Assembly (NCBI GenBank): GCA_029378245.1
Contig: JARKIF010000005.1
Location: 2,170,001-2,234,000, forward strand
Source: Roridomyces roridus
Taxonomy: Eukaryota; Basidiomycota; Agaricomycetes; Agaricales; Mycenaceae
Direction of reading: 5' to 3'
DNA: 64,000 nucleotides
Shown here: in pieces, positions 9,582 to 19,772 of the stretch
Numbering within the stretch: the stretch's first letter is position 1
Layout of the letters: each line of letters starts with the position of its first letter
Program-made: the position numbers and the translations under genes
Notes under the pieces: model-generated
Seen by the model: only the letters and a program-made list of their open reading frames with translations
Database searches by the model: none
What the model was told of the DNA's origin: nothing

Positions 9582-11735
9582 CCAGTCCAGAATGCCCTTG
9601 CGTCTTCAGCAATCCCGCGCTGAACCTTGAAACAGTCATCAGTTTGCCGCGGACGGAAGCTGAGGCCCATTCGGTGGGTTGGCGGTGTTCTGTGCTCTTC
9701 AGGCAGTGAAGGACGAGGCGGCGCAGGGTGGCGATAGTGACCGAGGCAGTCCGAGGCGGATTTTGAGTCGGCGCCAGCTCATTCCTCGAGTGTCGTCAAC
9801 GGTGAAGGAGAAGGGGAGGTTGGGTCGCGATGGTGATGGTGTGGAAGAGAAGTCGAAAGAGGCCCGGGCCACGCGGTGATCGGCGTTGCAGCGCTTGCGG
9901 CCGCTGAACACGTGGTGTTGGTTGATGACTGAATTCGGACAGAAAACAACAAACGCCAACAACCCCTTCTTCCCTTCCCTCATCTCACCGACTCTCTGTC
10001 CTGTCGTCTCGTTGGTTTCTCCTGCTCCAGACTTGGTCCACTAGCCCACAATGTTGCCTAGTGAGCATACCTGGCTGCTGGCCGTCGGAGCCGTCACAGT
10101 CTGACTCATTCCCTTGTAGACTGCATCCGCTGCACCGACTCGACTCGGTCCTGGACTTGAAAGTCGGGATGGTAGAGTTTGAGCCAACGGTGCGTGCTTC
10201 TTCCGTAGCTCTCACCCACTGATGATCCATCCCCACGTAGGGTGACCGACCTCGCGGACCGTGGCTGCGTCCTGTCAACTCGGTGTATGTCATCATCCAT
10301 TCGCCCGCATCATCCGCAGTCATTGACTTCTGTCAGCCGGGCTTTCTCCTCTCCCAAGATCTGTCTGCGCGAAATGGAAGACGCGGTGAGCTACCTCATT
10401 CGACCTCCGTTATTGACATCCTCATCCTAATGTCCGGACAGGCTATGTATCACCTATCCACTCGGGTCCTTACGCACGCACACCTACGACCCGAATTGTC
10501 TCACCTTTGTCGGTCTGTGCCCGAACTCCAGCCGTTGTCGACACCCTGCAGCCACTACCTCAGTACGTGTTCATTGCGCCGTCGTATAATCCGAATTCTA
10601 ATTTTGACCCAACAGACTCATCCTGGGCTCCGCGCTGTTGTTGTTGCGTTGTTGCTGAGGGTACGTGCATGATCTCGTCCGTATAAGTAGATTTGTACAT
10701 TCAGTAGTGCCAAATGCAATACATATGTTTCTACTCTCATTGGTGTGGATTATGAGTGTTTTGGGGCAGCTTTTGGAAGCACTTTTGGGGGTGACCAGGC
10801 TGCTTTTTCTGAGGGTGAAAAGCACTTTTTTAAGCAAAGGGACCTAGCTTAAAAAAGTGCCGGACACTTTTTCCTCTTTTCCACTTTTGACACTTTTTTG
10901 GGCTCAAAAAAGACACAAAAGAAGAAAAAGCCCAAGGTGTCAAGTTGCTGATGAGGCTCGGTTTGGCGTAATCTTGCGTGGAACACACGGCCGCTCATTT
11001 TCGGCTCTGCCGGATTCCCACTGCTGCAGTAAGCTCCTCACGGCGGCGATTTCTGGTGTTTTATCGGGACGAGATCTCTGGTGCGTGACCACGACGCCGA
11101 AAGCCTTCACAGCCAGAGCGTGTTTGCAGCTATAAGATATTGTTAAACCAATGTTACACTCATCACTCGCCCGCTTCCGTTTGCGACTACATACGGTGCA
11201 AGAGACTCTGCCTGGCGTACGTGGTTGTTACTCTGGAGTATCGTCCAAAGGTAAGTCTCGGTACATCTTGAGAGTTGCGACTAACTTTGTCTTTGCGTAT
11301 GCTGGCGGAGGTTACGGAGCCACGGTCCATCGAGATCTGCCCCTTCTCGCCTTGTGCCTAACCTCTGGTCTCACTGCCCAGCAGACCCTTTTTCGATGCC
11401 ACAGGGAGTACCAGTCCGCAAACGAGGCTCTCTGAATCGGGAGTGCCGCGATGGGACGAATATGATACGCCATACGGACCGTGCTAGGGTTTACGCCGAT
11501 GCTGGCAGCCGCTTAACTCTGGACGCGGATGCTAGTTGCGAAATAGGTCGAAATATGTAGAATGTATTGGAACAAGGATACTGATCAACTGGTTTACACA
11601 ACGAGACAAAAAGTCTGTTGACAACATAAGAATCTAACCCCAACCCTAGCTACATGCCGACTAAGCCCACCGCAAAGCTGCCTACGGTCGAGTGCGTGAT
11701 CTCGATGTGTAAGTATTAGATCTAGACATTACCCT
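9582..11735. other. Gene-poor stretch, no confident gene
   Basis: Only short ORFs on both strands. A minus-strand ORF at 9699-9983 and several plus-strand pieces between 10242 and 11560 have no recognisable domain. At 10936-10953 lies an 18-bp exact match, in the opposite orientation, to sequence near the LINE 5' end (9169-9186). Both encode CQVAD in one frame, so a second 5' fragment of a related LINE may sit here. Runs of tttttcctcttttcc-type sequence occur at both places. Confidence 0.4.
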
Positions 11736-11910
11736 GCTTGCGCAGGAGCCATACGAGCCATTGGATGGCTTTTTTGACGTGCGCGTCATATGGCTAATTT
11801 AGGTACAAAAGCCATTCAATGGCTCCAACGAGCCAATTTTGGCAGAGTGGAGCCATATGACGCGCACGGCCAAAAAGCCATCACGTGGCTCATATGGCTT
11901 CTGCGCAAGC
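11736..11910. mobile_element. MITE-like palindromic element, 175 bp
   Basis: The ends are inverted copies: gcttgcgcag at 11736 and ctgcgcaagc ending at 11910. The imperfect inverted similarity continues about 60 bp inward through gacgtgcgcgtcatatggct. Inside are small palindromes built on agccat/atggct (for example agccattcaatggct). No ORF. No clear target-site duplication was found, so the superfamily is undetermined. It sits just downstream of the 3' end of the first FunK1 gene. Confidence 0.75.
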
Positions 11911-11917
11911 TCTCTAT

Positions 11918-14318
11918 TCACTTGCAAGTGTCACCAGATGACTCCATCGGTCGGTAGCTCGCAAGCGAATCTTCGTGCTTGCAGATCACCTCGATGAGGT
12001 CCGCGACACCTTGATAGGCTGAAGCGAAGAACGCGGCACGCAGCTTCTTGACATCACTTTCTCCGCGGGTTGTGACATCGAAGTTGACGGCCAGTGTATC
12101 CAGCTCGTTGAGCCAGTCCTTGAAGACGGGACCCAGGAAATTTAGAAAAAGTCCATATCTGAGATCGGGATTTAGGTATGTTAGCTGCTTTATCTCGTTT
12201 GTCCCATCTGAGCGGCCCGGCCCAGAGATATCGTCACGAAGTCCTTTGACGAATGGAAGATGATCGGCCGATGGGTGAAAGACGGCTGCCCATTGGGCGA
12301 GGTAGAAAAATGAATAAAGGTCATCTGTCGGGGAACGTAGGTGGGGTGTGTTCCGTTCCAGACTGATGATCGCCGCTGGCGACATGAACTCGACTGTGCC
12401 CTGCAATTCTTGTTAGTGAAGAGGCAGAACATGAAGAGGTCAACACACCACCGGTGGAGATTGGGTCCAAACATCCACAAGATCCGGCCACCTTACGGCC
12501 ATATCGGTGTCGATAACGAATGCGTCAGCCTTCTTGAGGTCGACCCCAAGCTGCGCAAGTAGATCCTTGAGACGTACTGCCTGCCTTTCGACGGTTGCGT
12601 GCTGGTTGCCAAGCAACGTGTAGTCGACGCTAAAAGGTTCCTCCATCATGAAGCTTGGGAGGAGAAGTAACAAGTTCCCAATGCTTATATCTCGATGTAA
12701 AAACCCGGCTTGGAATATTGAAAGCCAGCCTATTAGAGAACCATGAGCCAAGGGGAAAGATATATATATATAAAACCCCACCCAACATCGCGTGCACAAT
12801 TGCCATCATCAGAACACGCGGGGTGGGAGAAAGTGTGAATGATGAGCCCACAGGGGAAGTAATGTGAACAAAGAGAGAAGAGAGCTGAGGAGCAGGAGGG
12901 GAGAGGGGCTCTGGCGTCCAATCATTCCAATGAAAAGTCGCCAATCGGTCCCCATCTGCCGCCTCTTCGGGTACTGGCAAGAATAAATGATTGGTGGCAG
13001 GCGTTAACCAGTTGGTGATGGGTAGGAATGAATAATGCAGACGCTGACAGCCAAAGAAACCGGCACATTTTGCCAATACCTCCATTTCCAGGCCCTCCGC
13101 ACTGTGCTGCACCCAACTGGCTTTCAGAATCGCCTGAACACGTTCGTTCGACGTTCCTTGACCAGGCACGGGTCCCAAAGGACGAGAGAATGCGATAATG
13201 GGACCAAACTTGATATCGCCGCGTTCGCGGCCGTTTTGGCGACGGGTGTTTGACTCGAAGGTGGGAATTTGGGACGGTGAAGGCAGTGGTTGGGCTGGGG
13301 AATAAGAGAGGCGGTAGACGTGGGTGGCACGGCCCCTCAAACGGCCGTCGGCATGAATGAGGTCATCGCTACTGGCGCTCACGAAGGATTCAGCGTGCTC
13401 GTCCACTGGAAGTCTGAAACGCTGTTCTTTGTGCCAGGCAGGGAACCCAAGGTCCTCCCAATTCCGACAGGTTCTCAAGGCGAGGATGACCTGGAAGATA
13501 TCCCTCCGACCGAAAGTCGTGCGAGGGTCGAAAGGGTAGGATGCTGAGATGCCGCCGCGGTGGTAAAGGAGAAACCGGAATTGGCGACAATGGTGATTCC
13601 ACGCAAAAACGAGAGCGAATCTGCGGAGGGGAGAGGCAGCAAACAGGGAACGAGCATCTTGGGTGGCCTGTTGCAAGAGCACTGCCCAGTTGCTCTCCAC
13701 GACGATGGGTATGGGGACGACGACGTCATCCAATGGCGCCTTCCAATAGAGCCGAAAATCGGTGAGGTTAGGCTTCAACGGTTCTGTGTCGTTGATACCA
13801 TCGCCGTAATGGAACGTAAGGCATGGGCGTTCATCGAGCGTGTACAAGCCGCCGGTGGCGAGGAGGCAGAGTTTCAAGAACCTCCTCAAGAAGTCGTGCG
13901 AGTTCTCCTCTGTCGGCTCGTGCATTCCCGGAGGCAGTGCGTTATATTCTACCTCGAGGTGCGTGATGCCACATTCAAAGGCATCTTGGAACCAGGGTTG
14001 CACCGTATCGGAGGTGTAGTAGACGAGACGGTCGACTTTAGCGTAGTCCGCGAAACCCTGTAACAGGATCTCTGCAGGACTCTTTCGGACTTTGTGTGAG
14101 ACCATTTGAGTGAAGAGGTCATTAGGAAACTGCCAAGTGTGTGCGCCAATCTCCATGACCATCGGGTCCTCCTGAGGGAGTGAGGAATCGTCCTCGGAGA
14201 AGCAAGATGAGGAATCGTCCGAGTCCTCATAGTCGGTCGGTGGGGAACCCTCCTCATAGATGTGAGGCGAGGAATCTTTGGTGGTTCTGGGGGGCGACCA
14301 CGAGTAGAAGGTCTGCAT
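11918..14318 (-). CDS. FunK1-family protein kinase, copy A (intact)
   Basis: Three exons on the minus strand: 14318-12782, 12729-12452 and 12400-11918. They join in frame to 765 aa with GT-AG introns of 52 and 51 nt. The N-terminal third is acidic and Ser-rich and then carries the family block MEIGAHTWQFPNDLF. Kinase motifs are AILKASW (candidate ATP-site lysine), GFLHRDISIGN (catalytic loop, H-R-D and N present), FVIDTDMA (in place of DFG) and GTVEFMSP in the activation segment. FunK1 is a fungal kinase family greatly expanded in mushroom-forming fungi, with substrates unknown. Start chosen at the methionine of MQTFYSW, matching the start positions of copies B and C. The open frame running further upstream to 14753 is antisense to the M28 copy. 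The only array member with both an intact frame and an intact catalytic loop. Confidence 0.85.
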
Positions 14319-14441
14319 TGTCGTTGAGCAAAAGGTCAAATTAAAGCCCGCACAGCCACCAACTACGGACCCACAACGGTTCCAGAACTCCGTGCTGGTC
14401 CCTGCTGCTCCAGTCGACTTTATCCCCGTCCCCGCCGAGCC

Positions 14442-15673
14442 GACGCCGTCAAGCACGTCCTCTCCACGCTGCAATTCGATCCGGAAATTGTGGGAATTGT
14501 CGAGAGCATATCTCTTCCTCAAATGGTCAACGATATCCGCTTCCTCACCGGCGAGGACGAGCCTGGCATTATGAGCCGTCACTCTTTCTGCGAGGGATCT
14601 CACACCGCTGCTAAATGGCTCAAGGTATGGCACCAGTTCCTCCAGGCCACGGGAGGAGCTGGTGCCACCCTTTTTGGCTGGCTTTGCGCCCAACGTCGTT
14701 CGGTACGTGTCCTGTTCCCCAACTCTTGCCAGGCTAACTTTGCTTTCAAGCACCTACCCCTCTACCGTTCCTACCAACGCGACTGTCCTATTGAGTGCCC
14801 ATTACGACAGCCGCGGCTCTTTCGGAAGCACTCGTGCACCCGGCGGCGACGATGATGGCTCTGGCACCATTTCCATCCTGGCAATCGCTCGCACCATCGC
14901 TCGGAAGGGAATCAAATTCCAGAGCAACGTTCAGATCATCGCCTTTGCGGGTGAGGAACAGGGGCTTCTCGGTTCCAAGGCATATGCTCGTATGTTATCG
15001 TTCTCTTTCAAGTTTGTAATACTAAACAGGTATGCAGGCAAAATGCGAGAGCAGAATGCGGAAATTACCGTCATGATCCAGGCCGATATGCTTGCGTACC
15101 ACGTTCCGGACGAGCCGCCGCAGCTGGGTCTTCCCGCAACGTGAGCGCTGGCGTTCGAATACAGCCTGGATCTCAACGCTTTCGCAGGATTGGGACTCCC
15201 GAGGTTACTCAGCTCGTGGCGAATGTCTCTGCGCTTTACAGCCCGGAGCTGCGTGTCGGTTACACTGCGGCGTGCTGCAGTGACCATCAGGTATATAACC
15301 TTGCTATCACTTTCCTCTCCTCTTATACGTCCCATAGTCGTTCCATGAGCAAGGTTTCCCTGCCACCCAGGTTTTCGAGCGCGCCGGTCCCAGTGCGTCT
15401 GCATTGTCATTTCCGCCGTTCTGTACTAACGATTCCTGTAGTCGCGGACCCGATGTATCACAACAGCGGTAGGTTCTCTCATCCTTTTTTCTCCGTCTAT
15501 CTCACATTCCATTTTCAAAGGTGACTTGAGCGACCGCGAAGGATATGATTTCCAGCAGGTCAAGTCCATTGCGAAAGTCCAGGTGCGCTTGTTTTCAAAT
15601 TTTGAATGTGTCGCTCATTCGTTCGCAGCTCGCGACGCTGCTGCACTCTGCTGGATACGAGCTTTCCCAATAG
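14442..15673 (+). pseudogene. M28 aminopeptidase copy A, 5'-truncated
   Basis: Zn-dependent M28 peptidase sequence. Metal/catalytic motifs are visible: LSAHYDSRG, GGDDDGSG, FAGEEQGLLG and IQADMLAYH. Downstream come GTPEV, the cysteine-containing TAACCSDHQ, SFHEQGFPATQVFERAGP and DPMYHNS, then a stop after GYELSQ. GT-AG introns are seen at about 14702-14750 and 15130-15176, and others follow downstream. The homology begins abruptly at AVKHVLSTLQFD, so the secretion signal and propeptide of a normal enzyme are missing. An extra G at about 14625 (WLK then a +1 shift to LVPPFLAGFAP) also appears to break the frame unless it is spliced. It lies back to back with FunK1 copy A (starts 120 bp apart) and end to end with the FunK1 relic that follows. 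Confidence 0.75.
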
Positions 15674-15823
15674 AATGGACCGTGTGTGTGTTAGAATGTA
15701 AATTATATTAAATTCGTCGTGAGCACATAGAAGAACAAGGATCTACCAACCTCTCCTCTGCTTCCAATACCGCGGCGCTGGAACCGACGATGTGGTCGGA
15801 CGCGTGCCCAAGAATTCACTTCC

Positions 15824-16200
15824 TCATATTCCTCCCACTTGCAGAGTGGCATCAGGGTCGTTGAAGACTTGATCCACGTCAACATCCAACAAACCTTCAC
15901 GCTCGAGTACAAGCTCAATCAAGTCGCCAACCCCTTGATACGCTGCGGTGAAGAACGCCACTTGAAGACAAGTCCCAAGAGACCCAGGAACGGGCCGTAT
16001 CTTCAAGGATCCATGTCTATTTCTGCGAGTGCATCTATCGCGCCAGATCGTCTATTCTCGCATATGTCTATCCGGAGAAGTGCAACGTTCTCCAGATCGT
16101 TGCCGGTCGAATGAAAGGCGCAATCTCCAATCGCCTTTGCCTTCGCCCGGCATATAGACACACTAGGCGACCGCGGAATCCAATAGACAGTCCCTTGGAT
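15824..16200 (-). pseudogene. FunK1 last-exon relic
   Basis: Degenerate extra copy of FunK1 exon 3, lying directly 3' of copy B. Recognisable pieces in shifting frames are SIQGTVYWIP (for QGTVEFMSP), FHSTGNDLENVALLR (for FHPSGDDLAGVNFLR) and VAFFTAAYQGVGDLIELVLE (for FFTAAYQGVADLIEVI). Several frameshifts. Probably left by an older duplication or unequal exchange. Confidence 0.7.
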
Positions 16201-16207
16201 GCTGGAG

Positions 16208-18750
16208 TTACCGCGGTTGATGCAGTAAATCTTGGTGCCACGTTGGAGAAGTATCTGGATTGTTTGACGGAGGGGGAATTGCCGCGTATTTTTCCAAAGA
16301 CTCGCTTTGTTCCAAAATGATCTCGGCCAAGTCTGCAACACCCCGATAAGCCACTGTGCCGAATATCATCCGAAGCTTCTCCGCGTTGGCATCCTGTTTC
16401 GCTAGACGGAAGTCGGAAGAAAGTCTTCTCAACTTCTTCCACCAGTCATCAAAGACAGGCCCCAAGTGGTTCAAAAAAGGGCCATATTCGTGTTCGGGAC
16501 AATCAGGTGTCAGCTCTACCAATGTGTCCCTGACCTCTGAGCGTCGGTTCTCACGAATTTCGTGACGAAGGAGGTGTACCCGAGCAAGATGACCGCCGGA
16601 CGCATGGGATACAGCTGCCCATTGGGCAACGAAAGCGGTCGAGAAGAGATCATCCACTGGCGAATGCAAATAGGGTTCTTTATTCTCCATGCTTCGGAGC
16701 AGCGGCGGAGACATGAAGTCAATCGTTCCCTATGTCCCGATTAGTACAGAAGCCGCAGCAAAAAAATCGACAAACTGATGCAGGTATGGTCGGCGTGCCC
16801 ACGGAATGGTGCCATTTCGTTGCCACATCAGCATCGGTAACGAACCCGCGAGCATGAGTGATGTCAAGCTGCGCAAGCAGATTCTGGAGCCGGCTGGCCT
16901 GCCCTTCAAAGTCACAATTCTCAGTGACTGTCTTGTCAGTTCCATGCTGAGGCTCGCCGAACAGCCTATAGTCGGGGACAAAAGATTTTCCCATCAGGAC
17001 GCTTGGCGAAATCTCTAATATGCTCCCGATACCGACATCACGGTACAAAAACCCGGCTTGAAACATAGCGAGCCAACCTAGAGAGCCATGAGCCCATGAG
17101 GACGGGAAATTAATCCAGAAACCCACCCAACAGTCCATGTAGAATTGTCTTCATCAGGGATAGCGGGTCGGGAGAAAGGGTCAAGGACGAGCCCACGAGG
17201 GAACCCATGTGAACAAAGAGAGAAGAAAATTGCGGAGCGGGAGAGGAGAGGGTGCGTGGCATCCAATCGTTCCAATGCAAAGCTGCGAGGTCAACCGCAT
17301 TTGCCGCCACATCAGGGTTTGGCAAGAATAAATGATTGGTGGTTGGGGTTCCCGAGTCGTCGACTGGCAGGAATGAATAATGCGGACGTGGGCAGCCAAA
17401 AAGGCCGGCGCATTCGTCTAATACCTCCAGATCTGAGCCCTCTGCACAGTTCTGCACCCAGCTGGCTTTCATGATCGCCGGAACACGTTCAGTCAACGTT
17501 CCTTGACCAGGTATAACCCGCAAAGGACAAGAGAATGACATCATGTGAGCAAACTTGGTATCGCTGCGGTTGCGGCCAGCTTGGTGAAGGGTATTTGACT
17601 GGTAGGTGAGGTTTTGGCGCCGATTCGGCTCTGGTGAGGACAGTGGCAGGACCGGGGAATAAGAGAGGCGGTAGACATGGGTTGCACGGCCCCTAGAACG
17701 TTCGTCGGCATGAATAAGTTCGTCGACGCTTGCGTCCACGTAGGACTCAGCGTGCTCGTCCACCGGAAGTCTGAAATGCCGTTCATGATGCCAGGAAGGG
17801 AGCCCGAGGTCCTCCCGATTCCGACACGTTCGCAAGGCAAGGATCACCTGGAAGATATCCTTCCGACCGAAAGTCGTGGAAGTGTCGAACGCATGCGATG
17901 CTGTGATACCGCCGCGATGGAAGAGGAGAAATCGGACTCGGCAATGATAGTGATCGTACGCCAAAACCAGGGCGAATTTGCGGAGGGGAGAGGCAGCAAA
18001 CAGGGAACGAGCATGCTGGGTTGCCTGGTGCAACAGCTCTTCCCAGTCGCTCCCCACGACGATGGGTATCGGAACGACGACATGATCTGACGGCGCCTTC
18101 CAACAGAGCCGAAATTGTGCGGGCTTAGGCTTCAACGGTTCTCCACCATCGCCGCTGAGTTCGTCGCACTCGAACGTAAGGTATGAACCATCAGCGACGA
18201 TGTGGAGGTCCTTGGCGACGCCGAGGGCTAGATTCAAGAACCTCCTCAAACCGTCACGTTGGTGCTCCTCTTCTCCGTTGCGTTGGTGCACGTCTTCTCC
18301 ATCGCATTGGTCCTCTTCTTCTCTCGCCTCGTGCACCCGACCCGGCAGTGTGTTATATTCTGCCTCGAGTCGCGTGATGCCTGATTCCAAGGAAGCGTGG
18401 AACCAAGGTTGGTCGGAATCGAAGGTGTAGTCTTCGAGGCGGTTGACTCCTGCTAAACCGAGTGAACGGATCTCTTTACGATGCTTTCGGGTTTTATGCG
18501 AGAGCATTTGCACGAAGATGCTGGCGGGAAACTGCCAGGTGTGTGCGCCGATTTCTATGGACATCGAGTCCGGAGAGACATAGGCTATGGAGTCGTCCTG
18601 GGAGACGGAAGATGAGGAACCGCTCTGAGAGACGCTAGTCGACGAATCGCTCTCAGAGGCGTAAGCTGAGGACTCCTCATCAGGGACGTGAGGTGAGGAA
18701 TCTTTTGGGCAATGGTTGGCTAGCGGCGACCACCAGGGAGAGATCTCCAT
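16208..18750 (-). CDS. FunK1-family protein, copy B, probable pseudokinase
   Basis: Exons 18750-17127, 17077-16776 and 16729-16208 join in frame to 815 aa, with introns at the same two sites as copy A. The N-terminus is Ser/Asp-rich, and the family block IEIGAHTWQFPASIF follows. A Glu/Asp/His-rich insertion of short repeats (EEEDQCDGEDVHQRNGEEEH) is unique to this copy. The catalytic loop is altered to FLYRDVGIGS: His becomes Tyr and the Mg-binding Asn becomes Ser. The later VTDADVA and GTIDFMSP are retained. The frame is intact but the catalytic changes predict a dead or regulatory kinase. Overall very similar to copies A and C in the N-terminal two thirds. Confidence 0.75.
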
Positions 18751-18799
18751 TGTCTTGAGGTCAAGGATGGACGTTGTCCAATTTCAAGACGTTGATGGC

Positions 18800-19614
18800 G
18801 TTCCCTAACTTTCGCAACGCTAACCAAACGCTAACTTTGTTTCCAAGCACCCCTTTGCGGGTGAAGAACAGGGGCTTCTTGGTTCCAAGGCATATGCTCG
18901 TAGGTTATCGTCCTCTTTCAAGTTCGTAATTCTAACAACTACGCAGGCAAAATGCGAGAGCAGAATGCGGAAATTACCGTCATGATCCAGGCCGATATGC
19001 TTGCGTACCACGTTCCGGACGAGCCGCCGCAGCTGGGTCTTCCAACAACGTGAGCGCTGGCGGTCAACTTCAGCCTGGATCTCAACGCTTTCGCAGGATT
19101 GGGACTCCCGAGGTTACTCAGCTCGTGGCGAATGTCTCTGCGCTTTACAGCCCGGAGCTGCGCGTCGGTGACACTGCGGCGTGCTGCAGTGACCATCAGG
19201 TATATAATCTTTATTGCTTTGCTTCAGTCTTACACGTGCCACAGTCGTTCCACGAGCAAGGATTCCCTGCCACCCAGGTTTTCGAGCGCGCCGGTCCCAG
19301 TGCGTCTACTTTGTACGATTCCTGTAGTCGCGGCAAGGGGAGCCGATTTGACCGACCGTCACCCCTTGAGTCGCGGACCCGATGTATCACAACAGCGGTA
19401 GGTGGCCCCATCATTCTTTCTTCTCCGTATATCTTACAATCCATCTTCAAAGGTGACTTGAGCGACCGTGAAGGTTATGAAGGTTATGATTTCCAGCAGG
19501 TCAAATCCATTGCGAAAGTCCAGGTGCGCTTGTTGTTGAATTTTGGTGATGTCGCTCATTCGATTGCAGCTCGCGACCCTTCTGCACTCTGCGGGATACG
19601 AGCTGTCCCAGTAG
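18800..19614 (+). pseudogene. M28 aminopeptidase copy B, internally deleted
   Basis: Same orientation and position relative to FunK1 copy B as M28 copy A has to FunK1 copy A. Sequence matching the intron end before 14751 is joined directly to FAGEEQGLLG, so HYDSR, DDGSG and everything between are deleted. Downstream it follows copy A closely to the stop after GYELSQ. It has two further lesions: a duplicated GGTTATGAA (REGYEGYDF) near 19476 and an extra piece of about 43 bp before the DPMYHNS exon near 19333. Clearly non-functional. Confidence 0.8.
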
Positions 19615-19772
19615 AATGCCCCGCGTGTGTTAGAATTCAAATTATATTAAATTGTTTGTGGAGGTACCTCGACGACATTCCCTGTTACGCCTGTACAACG
19701 CTGCTACAACCTACCAGCGTTGGCTGGATGACGATGGCAGACCCGCTCGCACTCAAAGAGCATCCGAGTCGT

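Noticed and set aside
14319..14753. N-terminal extension of FunK1 copy A to an upstream Met
   Set aside because: The sequence is the antisense of the M28 copy, and copies B and C start at the equivalent of Met 14318.
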